Positions 1 to 6,543 of a stretch of DNA of 14,630 bases are shown here, piece by piece (the stretch's first letter is position 1; the number at the start of each line of letters is the position of its first letter). Source of the stretch: Verrucomicrobiales bacterium (lineage in GTDB: Bacteria; Verrucomicrobiota; Verrucomicrobiia; Limisphaerales; UBA1096); the NCBI GenBank assembly GCA_028817635.1, contig JAPPPH010000279.1:1-14630 (forward strand), in the 5' to 3' direction. Position numbers and translations under genes: made by a program. Below the pieces are notes generated by a model. The model saw only the letters and a list, made by a program, of their open reading frames with translations. It was not told the origin of the DNA and searched no databases.

Positions 1-90
1 GCTGATGTCCAAGCTTAGGTTGATGGAAGGGAATTCGGTGTAATATTTTTTGAACCGTTCCCAAAGCTGATTGCTGTCGAGTTGAGGCAT
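1..90 (-). CDS. N-terminal fragment of an unidentified gene leaving the left edge
   Basis: An open frame starts with ATG at 90-88 and runs without a stop to base 1, giving 30 residues that begin MPQLDSNQLWERFKKYY. The fragment is hydrophilic with a plausible amphipathic start and ends NLSLDIS. No stop closes it because the window ends. It would be transcribed divergently from uvrC, with the 91-236 spacer between them. No strong Shine-Dalgarno site is visible before the ATG. Thirty residues are too few to assign a family. A sugar-phosphate isomerase start is one idea from memory, but it is not supported by any motif here. The call rests only on the open frame and protein-like composition. Confidence 0.45.
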   Translation of the reverse strand, partial: MPQLDSNQLWERFKKYYTEFPSINLSLDIS

Positions 91-236
91 TTTGAATTCA
101 ACTGGAGTCGCTGCCGAAATGGCAGAACGGCTGAATCGAACATATTCGTTGGCCAAAGGCAACACGATGGTGCGCTTGGCCAAGCGCTTGGTTGCTGCCT
201 GATTTCTTGAACCGCCTCGGTTGAGTCTTTAGAAGC
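91..236. promoter_or_regulatory. Divergent spacer between the left-edge gene and uvrC
   Basis: This 146-base gap separates two divergently oriented starts, so it should hold both promoters. I could not recognise a convincing -35/-10 pair. A TTGAAC at 207-212 has no good partner at the right distance. The gap contains one perfect 16-base palindrome (172-187) and a degenerate relative at 147-158. Confidence 0.35.
172..187. repeat. Iterated palindrome, perfect 16-base copy (GCGCTTGGCCAAGCGC)
   Basis: Perfect inverted repeat; the 14-base core CGCTTGGCCAAGCG lies at 173-186. It sits about 50 bases upstream of uvrC, in the divergent spacer. A degenerate partner (CGTTGGCCAAAG) lies at 147-158. Confidence 0.9.
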
Positions 237-1733
237 GTGGACGCCATGCCGGTCAATGATCGCATTCGCAGCAAACTCAGTAAGCTCCCGCACAAGCCGG
301 GGGTGTACCTGATGCGTGACCGGTTTGGCACGGTGATCTATGTCGGCAAGGCCCGGGCGTTGCGGAAGCGGGTCAGCCAGTACTTCCATCCCTCACGCCG
401 CCAAGGGTGGGATTTGAAGCTCGCTGCCTTAATCGAGGCGATCGAGGATTTCGATGTTCATATCGTCAAGAGCGAACCGGAAGCTCTTCTGCTGGAGAGC
501 AAGTTGATTAAAGAATTTAAACCCAGATACAATGTCAGTTTTCGGGACGATAAGAATTATCTGTTGATCAAGGTGAACCTGAACGATGCAATCCCGCGGT
601 TTACCTTTACCCGGATGAGGCAGCAGGATGGGGCGAAGTATTTTGGGCCATTTGTCAGTGGAGGAGCTTGCCGGAGGACGATCTCCCAGTTGCGAAAGAA
701 ATTTAACCTGCGCGGCTGCCGGCCGCTGATGCCAACGGAGCGTGACTACAAGCATTGTCTTTACGGTCACCTGCAGCATTGTTCCGCGCCATGTGTAGAG
801 AAAGTTTCTTTGGAGGATTACAAAAAACAGGTGGAGTCGGCGTGTGATTATCTCGACGGCAAGACAGCTGATTGGGAGAACGAACTCGAGGCGGAGATGC
901 AAAAAGCTTCCGAGGCACAAGATTTTGAAAAAGCGGCCCGCTATCGGGATATGATTCTAGATTTGCGAGAAACCACCCGTAAGTCGCGAAAATTTACACG
1001 CATGCCGGTGAAATTGCCCGGAGCGATTGACTTCAAGCGCGACCTCGCAGCGCTTGGCCAAGTGCTTGGTTTGCCTGAGCCTCCCAAGCGAATTGAGGGG
1101 TTCGACATCTCCAACATCAGCGGGACGTTCATGGTGGCGTCAATGGTCAGCTTTCTTAACGGCAAACCGGATCGGGCACAGTACCGACGGTTTCGCATGA
1201 AGAGTGTCATGGCGCAGGACGATTTTGCCTGCATGGCGGAGACGGTGCGGCGGCGTTACAGTCGGCTGAAGCGTGAGCAGCGCACGATGCCGAACTTGAT
1301 TCTGATCGACGGAGGAAAGGGGCAACTTGGGATGGCCATTCGAGAGTTGGTCAAGTTGGGGCTGGATCATTTGCCGGTCATCGGCTTGGCCAAGGAGTTC
1401 GAGGAAATTTTTCAGCCCGGGGAGAGCAAGCCGTTGCGCTTGGGCTTGGACAGCGGCGCGCTGAAGTTACTGCAGCGGGTGCGCGACGAGTCTCACCGGT
1501 TTGCGAACACCTACAACGCCGAGCTACGATTGAAGAAGATTTCGGAGAGCGTACTGGATGATTTGCCGGGAATCGGCGGCAGTCGCAAGGCGGCGTTGTT
1601 GAAAAAATTCGGCTCGGTACATCGGCTGCGTTCTGCCTCGTTGGAGGAGATTCAACAGGTGCCCGGTTTTGGGAAAAAATCGGCGATGGCACTCAAGGCG
1701 TTCCTTGAGACGAGGCCCAAGTCCGGCAGGTGA
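237..1733 (+). CDS. uvrC: UvrABC system protein C, short form
   Basis: UvrC is the dual-incision nuclease of nucleotide excision repair, cutting 3' and then 5' of a lesion after UvrB loading. The 498 residues show an N-terminal GIY-YIG nuclease (PGVY at 21-24, VIYVGKAR at 33-40, catalytic Glu in EALLLE at 87). Four cysteines at 161, 174, 182 and 186 match the known Fe-S ligand spacing. A UVR domain that contacts UvrB follows at about 213-245. The RNase-H-like nuclease has Asp290 (GFDIS), Asp358 (LIDGGKGQ) and His420 (RDESHRF), and tandem helix-hairpin-helix motifs lie at about 438-490. The protein is roughly 100 residues shorter than typical UvrC because the stretch between the UVR domain and Asp290 is only about 45 residues. 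The start is GTG at 237; ATG at 246 (codon 4) is an equally good choice. It ends directly against the convergent epsI stop. Confidence 0.95.
   Translation: MDAMPVNDRIRSKLSKLPHKPGVYLMRDRFGTVIYVGKARALRKRVSQYFHPSRRQGWDLKLAALIEAIEDFDVHIVKSEPEALLLESKLIKEFKPRYNVSFRDDKNYLLIKVNLNDAIPRFTFTRMRQQDGAKYFGPFVSGGACRRTISQLRKKFNLRGCRPLMPTERDYKHCLYGHLQHCSAPCVEKVSLEDYKKQVESACDYLDGKTADWENELEAEMQKASEAQDFEKAARYRDMILDLRETTRKSRKFTRMPVKLPGAIDFKRDLAALGQVLGLPEPPKRIEGFDISNISGTFMVASMVSFLNGKPDRAQYRRFRMKSVMAQDDFACMAETVRRRYSRLKREQRTMPNLILIDGGKGQLGMAIRELVKLGLDHLPVIGLAKEFEEIFQPGESKPLRLGLDSGALKLLQRVRDESHRFANTYNAELRLKKISESVLDDLPGIGGSRKAALLKKFGSVHRLRSASLEEIQQVPGFGKKSAMALKAFLETRPKSGR
1051..1064. repeat. Palindrome variant CGCTTGGCCAAGTG inside uvrC
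   Basis: It differs from the 14-base core at one position in the right arm and is followed by another CTTGG half-arm. It is read here as ALGQV, a different frame from the RLAKR copies. A second, weaker relative, GGCTTGGCCAAGG, lies at 1383-1395 and reads GLAKE. Confidence 0.6.
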
Positions 1734-2468
1734 TCAGCCCTTGGGCGGGCCAGTGGTGGTTTGAAACTTGGGTACGGATTCCGTGATGAAGTTCGCCATC
1801 TTGGCGTAGGTTTTGTCTTCCGCGCCCGGTTGGCAGATGGCGAAATAGGAGATGTAGGCCCAGCGCTGAAGTTCACCCTCAGTGAGCAGGCCCTTGGTCA
1901 TCGTCCACATTCGGTCAAAGTGATCCGTGGCCAGCTTGCCGTCTGCGACAAACCAGTAGACGTAAATACCGCGCATTTGCACTTCGTTCCCGTTTCTGTC
2001 CCGGAACGGTCGCGATGTTGTTAGTTTCATGACCGGCAGATCGTAGTCATGAGGCTGCTCGATCGGGATGTTGACGACTTCACGGTGGTCGATGGTGAAC
2101 CCCTGACCGGGCAGGCAGTATTCCGGCTTGTGAATGGAGGTACGATCCTGGCCCATGAGAACCACGTTATTGTCGATCCACATCTTGTCGGGTAACGTAT
2201 ACCGTCGCCGGCCGTAGGTCGTGTCGGATGGGAGCCAATCCAATTCCTTGGTGGTGATGGGTGTTGCCTCCGAGACACACTGCAGGACGTCAACCGGCAG
2301 GGCCACGCCATTGGTGCGGACGACTTTGTTGGTCTCGTTAAGAATCTGCATCTCAGCAAGACGTACCCCGGGGTCACCGAGCGCGAAGGTGAGCTTGCTG
2401 AGGAAGGCGGTGGACACCCCAATCATCAAGAGGAAAACGATCAGGATGGAGATCGCCTTTTTATTCAT
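1734..2468 (-). CDS. epsI: Exosortase-associated EpsI family protein
   Basis: EpsI-type proteins (DUF3485) accompany exosortases and are linked to exopolysaccharide or protein sorting at the cell envelope; their biochemical role is not settled. This protein has 244 residues from ATG at 2468. A single N-terminal membrane segment spans about residues 5-23, and the remainder should face the periplasm. The family signature HKPEYCLPGQGF is at 113-124 with Cys118, followed by a YVYWF strand and an FAICQPG segment. A longer frame reaches 2519, but 2468 is preferred. That ATG overlaps the exosortase stop by 8 bases (ATGAATAA), has an AAAGGAA ribosome site just upstream and puts the signal anchor at the N-terminus. 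Overlap with the exosortase implies translational coupling. Its stop abuts that of uvrC. Confidence 0.85.
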   Translation of the reverse strand: MNKKAISILIVFLLMIGVSTAFLSKLTFALGDPGVRLAEMQILNETNKVVRTNGVALPVDVLQCVSEATPITTKELDWLPSDTTYGRRRYTLPDKMWIDNNVVLMGQDRTSIHKPEYCLPGQGFTIDHREVVNIPIEQPHDYDLPVMKLTTSRPFRDRNGNEVQMRGIYVYWFVADGKLATDHFDRMWTMTKGLLTEGELQRWAYISYFAICQPGAEDKTYAKMANFITESVPKFQTTTGPPKG

Positions 2469-3468
2469 TGGTTTCCTTTCCAGATAAAGTTGGATCGGTC
2501 TCGGGGTCGCTTTGATCATCCTCCTTGATGAGGCGGCCTAGGATGAACATGCCGATAAAAGCCGGCACATAGGGCAGCAGACTGAGGATGCCGTTGTCGT
2601 GCACGAAGTTGCCTGCGGCTTGGCCGTCACCCGGCTTGGCCGTTTCGACCATTTCTGCGGCCAGAATAATCAATGTTAATCGGAGCACATTCCCAGCAAC
2701 GGCCAACGGAAACGCCGACAGGATGATCACGCCGGTTTTCCATTTTTTCGTGAACGCCACGAACCCGTAGATGGTGAAGAAAGCGAGCGTGACGATCAGG
2801 CTTCGCAACCCGCTGCATGCCGCGGCGATGGCGTAGGTGTAACGCCGTTGTGAGTCTGAAATCTGCACCCCCTCCTGAATGATATCGATCCCCAGCAACG
2901 TCCCGCAGATCCAGCCGGTGATGTCGGAGGCGATGTGGCTGAGTGGCACGGTTACCGTCTCGGCCATCGTGCCAACCGGCACGCCGAAGGCGAAAAGCAG
3001 GCACGGAAAAAAACTAACTCGCAGCCAGCTCGGACCCCAGACCAATCCGGTCAAGGCGTATATGCCAAAGTAAAAACCGACGATCGAAACCCGGGCTTGT
3101 TGGATGACATATCCGATCAGGTGGATCGCCAACGCAAGCGCCACCAGCGCCAACGCCGGCCACCACGTGCGCTTGGGTGCGGCCAGTAGATCGTCGCGTT
3201 TCCAGTAGCACAACCCCAGTACAATCAGCGGGATGATGTAGCCCAACTCATCATCTTTTGAGGTGCTGTAAGTGTAGTTCATCCACGCGTAAAGCGAGTG
3301 GGTATCGACGTACCCCAGAGTGGAATTGCCAAGAAAATGGAAGAAAACCAGCCAAGTGCCGATCAGTGCGAGAAACAACGGCTTGTCCGGAAGCCCGGCC
3401 CATAGGCGTGAGATTTCGTCCATCACGCTGGGTTGTGGGGCTTCGTTTTGTTTCTCCGGCTCGCTCAT
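2461..3468 (-). CDS. Exosortase (exosortase/archaeosortase family transpeptidase)
   Basis: This integral membrane cysteine protease-like enzyme is predicted to cleave C-terminal sorting tails (PEP-CTERM-like) of exported proteins. The 335 residues form about eight hydrophobic segments between residues 31 and 312, after a charged cytoplasmic N-terminus. The catalytic triad pattern is present: Cys218 in AAACSGLRSL, Arg263 in GNVLRLTLI and His290 in NFVHDNGIL. The C-terminal tail is acidic and hydrophilic. It lies between an M19 dipeptidase gene (48-base gap) and epsI (8-base overlap), and the exosortase-EpsI pairing is the classical arrangement. The subtype cannot be decided and no substrate with a sorting tail is seen in the window. 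The start ATG at 3468 lacks a strong Shine-Dalgarno sequence. Confidence 0.9.
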   Translation of the reverse strand: MSEPEKQNEAPQPSVMDEISRLWAGLPDKPLFLALIGTWLVFFHFLGNSTLGYVDTHSLYAWMNYTYSTSKDDELGYIIPLIVLGLCYWKRDDLLAAPKRTWWPALALVALALAIHLIGYVIQQARVSIVGFYFGIYALTGLVWGPSWLRVSFFPCLLFAFGVPVGTMAETVTVPLSHIASDITGWICGTLLGIDIIQEGVQISDSQRRYTYAIAAACSGLRSLIVTLAFFTIYGFVAFTKKWKTGVIILSAFPLAVAGNVLRLTLIILAAEMVETAKPGDGQAAGNFVHDNGILSLLPYVPAFIGMFILGRLIKEDDQSDPETDPTLSGKETNE

Positions 3469-3516
3469 CGAAGGCGCGGCAGCTTAAACAGACGGCGACA
3501 AAACCGCGAGCAAACC

Positions 3517-4599
3517 CTACGACCAGGCGCGGCGCAGCAGGCCGATCGCGTTCCCGCCCATGATGCCGGCGATATCTTCCTCAGAGTAACCGCGGCCGGA
3601 CAGCATCGCTGGTAGCTTTTGCAGGCCGGCGATGGAGTCCATGTCTCCAGGTGATTGCTCTAGGCCGAAGCCCCCGTCCAGATCGGTGCCGAGGCATGCG
3701 TGTTTTGCGTTTCCGGCGAGTTGGCAGACGTAGTCGATGTGGTCAACGACATGGGACAGACAGACGCCTGAAGACTCTGGCGTAGTCTCCCCGCGTTTCC
3801 AACCGGGGATCAGCATCCACGCGTCAAACGCTGCACCGATGACGCCGTCTCGCTCGATCACCCGCTTGAGCTGCTCATCGCTGAGCTGTCGGTCGCCCGG
3901 CACCAGCGCCCGGCAGTTGCAGTGGCTGGCCCAGACGGTGCCGCTGAATAAATCCATCGCTTGATCGAGCGACTCGTCGCTCAGGTGGGTAACGTCGAGG
4001 ATGATCCCCAAGCGCTCCATCTCGCGGAGCAGATCCGGTCCCGCTTGGCCAAGCGGGCCGCTCTCGCCCGTCCCCGGGGCATAAGTGCCCGGGCCGTAGT
4101 GCGCCGGGCCAAGCGCTCGGAGCCCGGAGGCGTAAGCTTGCTCCAGATGGCCAAGCGTGACCATTGAGTCGGCCCCTTCGAGGCTAAGCACATAACCGAC
4201 CGGGAGCGACTCGGTCGGGCCGGATTCCCACTTGGCCAAGTGGGCCTCGAGTTGTTCGAGGTTAGAGATCTGAGCCAGCTCGCCCTGTTGTTCCATCTCG
4301 CGGTACCAAGCCAGTTGGCCCTGCGTTTGCGCCCAAGCCTGGGCGGGGGAATGCCAGCCGGGCAGTGGATTGTTGCGCTTGGTGTAGCGGGCGATCTGCG
4401 TGCCGACGCTAAGGCCAATATTGCTGCGGCGCATCTCCGGCAGACAAACGGTACCCTTGGCGCGATCCGGTTTATCGGTCTGCCCGGCCTCACGTTCGCG
4501 AATCTCGGTGAGCGGTCGCGACAGGTCGCGGTTCCACTCGAGGGCATTCATCGACAGGTCGAGGTGGACATCAAAAATGAAAGGGGCATTTTCAGGCAT
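3517..4599 (-). CDS. Membrane dipeptidase-like metallopeptidase (peptidase family M19)
   Basis: M19 (renal dipeptidase-like) enzymes are binuclear zinc hydrolases of dipeptides, including D-residue dipeptides. Numbering from ATG at 4599 gives 360 residues. The zinc-site pattern is HLD (His12, Asp14), the bridging Glu141 in SLEGADSM, His205 in DVTHLS, His226 in ASHCNCRAL and the Asp306 of GTDLDGGF. No signal peptide is visible, so it is probably cytoplasmic. An in-frame start at 4680 exists but is unlikely. The extra 27 residues show no family resemblance and would be encoded across the palindrome at 4613-4628. The gene leads a minus-strand cluster with exosortase and epsI. Two palindromes of the iterated family (4041-4056 and 4228-4243) lie inside the gene. 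The physiological substrate cannot be inferred. Confidence 0.88.
   Translation of the reverse strand: MPENAPFIFDVHLDLSMNALEWNRDLSRPLTEIREREAGQTDKPDRAKGTVCLPEMRRSNIGLSVGTQIARYTKRNNPLPGWHSPAQAWAQTQGQLAWYREMEQQGELAQISNLEQLEAHLAKWESGPTESLPVGYVLSLEGADSMVTLGHLEQAYASGLRALGPAHYGPGTYAPGTGESGPLGQAGPDLLREMERLGIILDVTHLSDESLDQAMDLFSGTVWASHCNCRALVPGDRQLSDEQLKRVIERDGVIGAAFDAWMLIPGWKRGETTPESSGVCLSHVVDHIDYVCQLAGNAKHACLGTDLDGGFGLEQSPGDMDSIAGLQKLPAMLSGRGYSEEDIAGIMGGNAIGLLRRAWS
4041..4056. repeat. Iterated palindrome, perfect 16-base copy (CCGCTTGGCCAAGCGG)
   Basis: Perfect inverted repeat inside the dipeptidase gene, with the 14-base core at 4042-4055. Read on the minus strand it encodes PLGQA, so here the palindrome uses a different frame from the RLAKR copies. 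Half-site relatives (GGCCAAGCG) follow at 4107-4115 and 4149-4157. Confidence 0.9.
4228..4243. repeat. Compensated palindrome variant CCACTTGGCCAAGTGG
   Basis: Sixteen-base perfect palindrome inside the dipeptidase gene. It differs from the family core by a matched pair of changes, G to A in the left arm and C to T in the right, so symmetry is kept. It encodes HLAKW on the minus strand. Confidence 0.75.
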
Positions 4600-4613
4600 G
4601 ACAGGGCGCCCGC

Positions 4614-4627
4614 CGCTTGGCCAAGCG
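4614..4627. repeat. Iterated palindrome, 14-base core, upstream of the dipeptidase gene
   Basis: Exact CGCTTGGCCAAGCG, 14 bases upstream of the chosen dipeptidase start at 4599. The flanking bases are C on both sides, so symmetry stops at 14. Confidence 0.9.
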
Positions 4628-4648
4628 CTGCCACAGTCAACGGTAGAA

Positions 4649-4711
4649 TTCCGGAGCTGTGAAGTGCGGAGTTGCCGCATGGTTAATGCGCTTGGCCAAG
4701 TTCCGGAGCTG
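4649..4711. repeat. 11-base direct repeat TTCCGGAGCTG
   Basis: Identical copies at 4649-4659 and 4701-4711 (52-base period) lie in the divergent spacer and flank the 4688-4700 palindrome copy. The placement would suit a regulator site, but two copies are weak evidence. Confidence 0.4.
4688..4700. repeat. Incomplete palindrome copy GCGCTTGGCCAAG
   Basis: The full left arm and centre match the family; the right arm ends after AAG and runs into TTCCGGAG. It lies upstream of glnS in the divergent spacer. Confidence 0.65.
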
Positions 4712-4756
4712 ATTTAGGCTCGCCGTTTGGTCGCCAGCCGGCTGGCCAATGACACG

Positions 4757-6481
4757 ATGGGGAATCCAAACGACAATTCAGCAGAGACAAACCGAGGCGA
4801 AACGGCACCTGAGTCGCGCGATTTTATTCGTGAAATCATCGCGAACGATCTCGCCAATGGGAAGCATGACTCGACGGTGACGCGGTTTCCACCGGAGCCG
4901 AACGGATACATTCACATCGGGCACGCCAAGTCGATCTGCCTGAACTTTGGTCTCGCGCAGGAAAACGAGGGGGGAGTCTGCCACCTGCGTTTTGACGACA
5001 CGAATCCGGTGAAGGAAGATGTCGAGTATGTCGACTCGATCAAGGAGGACGTGGCCTGGCTTGGTTTTGACTGGGGCAAAAATCTTTACTTCGCGTCGGA
5101 CTATTTTGAGAAGTTGTATGGCTTCGCGGTTGAGTTGATCAAAAACGGGAAGGCGTTCGTATGCGAACTGTCGCTGGACGAAATCGCCGAACATCGAGGC
5201 ACGCCAACGCGCCCCGGCAAAAACAGCCCGTACCGCGACCGGTCGCCGGAGGAAAATCTTGAGTTGTTTCAACGCATGCGAGACGGGGAATTCGAGGATG
5301 GCACGCGGGTGCTGCGGGCGAAGATCGACATGGCCTCGCCAAACCTGCACATGCGCGATCCGGTGCTGTATCGCATTCGCAAAACACAACATCACCGTAC
5401 CGGCGACAAGTGGTGCATCTATCCGATGTACGACTTCACACACTGCCTGTCGGACTCGGTCGAGGGAATCACCCACTCACTCTGCACGCTGGAGTTTGAG
5501 GTGCACCGGCCCCTTTACGATTGGGTGTTGGACAACGTCGCTGTCGATTGCCACCCGCGCCAGATTGAATTCGCCCGTCTCAATTTAACCTACACCGTCC
5601 TGAGCAAGCGCAAGTTGTTGTCGCTCGTGGAGGAGGGGCATGTCGATGGGTGGGACGATCCCCGCATGCCGACGGTTTCCGGGTTGCGTCGCCGCGGCTA
5701 CACCCCGGCGAGCATCCGGTCGTTCTGCAAAACCATTGGCCTGACCAAGTTCAACAGCCTGACCGACGTGGCTCTGCTCGAGCACAGCATCCGGCAGGAT
5801 TTGAATGAGTCGGCAGAGCGCCGACTGGCGGTTTTGCGTCCGTTGAAAGTGGTCATCACGAACTTCGAGGAGGGGAAAGTCGAGGAGCTTGAAGCGGTCA
5901 ACAACCCGAAAGACCCCGAGGCCGGGACGCGCACGATGCCGTTCACGAGAGAGATTTATGTCGAGCGCGATGACTTCATGGAGGATCCGCCGAAGAAGTT
6001 TTTCCGGCTTGGGCCGGGACGCGAGGTTCGCCTGCGCTTCGCTTATTTCATCACTTGTCAGGAGGTCATCAAGAATGCCGCGGGGGAGGTGCTGGAGCTG
6101 CACTGCACCTACGATCCCGAGACAAGAGGCGGCAACGCCCCGGACGGCCGCAAGGTCAAGGGCACCATCCACTGGGTGTCGGCCACCGAGGCGTTTGAGA
6201 CGGAGGTACGGCTGTACGATCGGCTTTTCACGGCGGAGGATCCGAACAAGGAAGAGGATGGCAAATCGTTCATCGATCACCTAAACCCAGATTCGCTGGA
6301 AGTAATCAGCGAAGCTAAGCTGGAGCCGGGGCTTGCAGAGGCATCACCGGGGGCGCTGTATCAGTTCGAGCGCTTGGGTTATTTTTGTGCCGATGCAAAG
6401 GACTCTCAACCGAACAGGCCGGTTTTTAACCGCACCGTCACACTGCGGGATGCCTGGGCCAAGCAGCAGGCCAAGGGTTGA
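4757..6481 (+). CDS. glnS: Glutaminyl-tRNA synthetase
   Basis: This class I aminoacyl-tRNA synthetase charges tRNA-Gln with glutamine in the cytoplasm. From ATG at 4757 it has 574 residues. The HIGH signature is at 53-56 within PPEPNGYIHIGHAKS, and the KMSKS-equivalent VLSKRK is at 281-286. Strongly conserved GlnRS segments follow: LRFDDTNP, SDYFEKLY, DFTHCLSDSVEGITHS and MPTVSGLRRRG. The C-terminal half, from about residue 340, matches the two beta-barrel anticodon-binding domains of GlnRS rather than the helical cage of bacterial GluRS. That supports GlnRS over GluRS. A TTG at 4727 in frame would add ten residues, but ATG at 4757 gives the usual N-terminus; neither has a clear Shine-Dalgarno site. 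Bacteria with GlnRS often do without the GatCAB route for Gln-tRNA, which cannot be checked here. Confidence 0.95.
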   Translation: MGNPNDNSAETNRGETAPESRDFIREIIANDLANGKHDSTVTRFPPEPNGYIHIGHAKSICLNFGLAQENEGGVCHLRFDDTNPVKEDVEYVDSIKEDVAWLGFDWGKNLYFASDYFEKLYGFAVELIKNGKAFVCELSLDEIAEHRGTPTRPGKNSPYRDRSPEENLELFQRMRDGEFEDGTRVLRAKIDMASPNLHMRDPVLYRIRKTQHHRTGDKWCIYPMYDFTHCLSDSVEGITHSLCTLEFEVHRPLYDWVLDNVAVDCHPRQIEFARLNLTYTVLSKRKLLSLVEEGHVDGWDDPRMPTVSGLRRRGYTPASIRSFCKTIGLTKFNSLTDVALLEHSIRQDLNESAERRLAVLRPLKVVITNFEEGKVEELEAVNNPKDPEAGTRTMPFTREIYVERDDFMEDPPKKFFRLGPGREVRLRFAYFITCQEVIKNAAGEVLELHCTYDPETRGGNAPDGRKVKGTIHWVSATEAFETEVRLYDRLFTAEDPNKEEDGKSFIDHLNPDSLEVISEAKLEPGLAEASPGALYQFERLGYFCADAKDSQPNRPVFNRTVTLRDAWAKQQAKG

Positions 6482-6493
6482 TCGTAAGCGCAC

Positions 6494-6507
6494 CGCTTGG
6501 CCAAGCG
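6494..6507. repeat. Iterated palindrome, 14-base core, between glnS and mqnC
   Basis: Exact CGCTTGGCCAAGCG, 12 bases after the glnS stop and about 36 bases before the mqnC GTG. No T-run follows, so an ordinary intrinsic terminator is not supported. Confidence 0.9.
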
Positions 6508-6543
6508 CGTTGCCTTTTGGCCGTGAAACAGTAAACTCCCCGC

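Larger units (their letters stand above)
4600..4756. promoter_or_regulatory. Divergent spacer between the dipeptidase operon and glnS
   Basis: This 157-base spacer should hold both promoters, though no convincing -35/-10 pair was recognised. It contains a perfect palindrome core (4614-4627), a one-armed copy (4689-4700) and an 11-base direct repeat, TTCCGGAGCTG, at 4649-4659 and 4701-4711. Confidence 0.4.

Noticed and set aside
15..389. Minus-strand frame of 124 codons over the uvrC start
   Set aside because: It overlaps the well-supported uvrC N-terminus, has no recognisable domain and contains palindrome-derived Trp-Pro-Ser. The shorter frame from 90 to 1 is more protein-like.
4600..4680. 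27-residue N-terminal extension of the dipeptidase starting at 4680
   Set aside because: The extension has no M19 features and runs across a non-coding-type palindrome in the rare Trp-Pro-Ser frame; the HLD metal motif lies normally close to the start from 4599.
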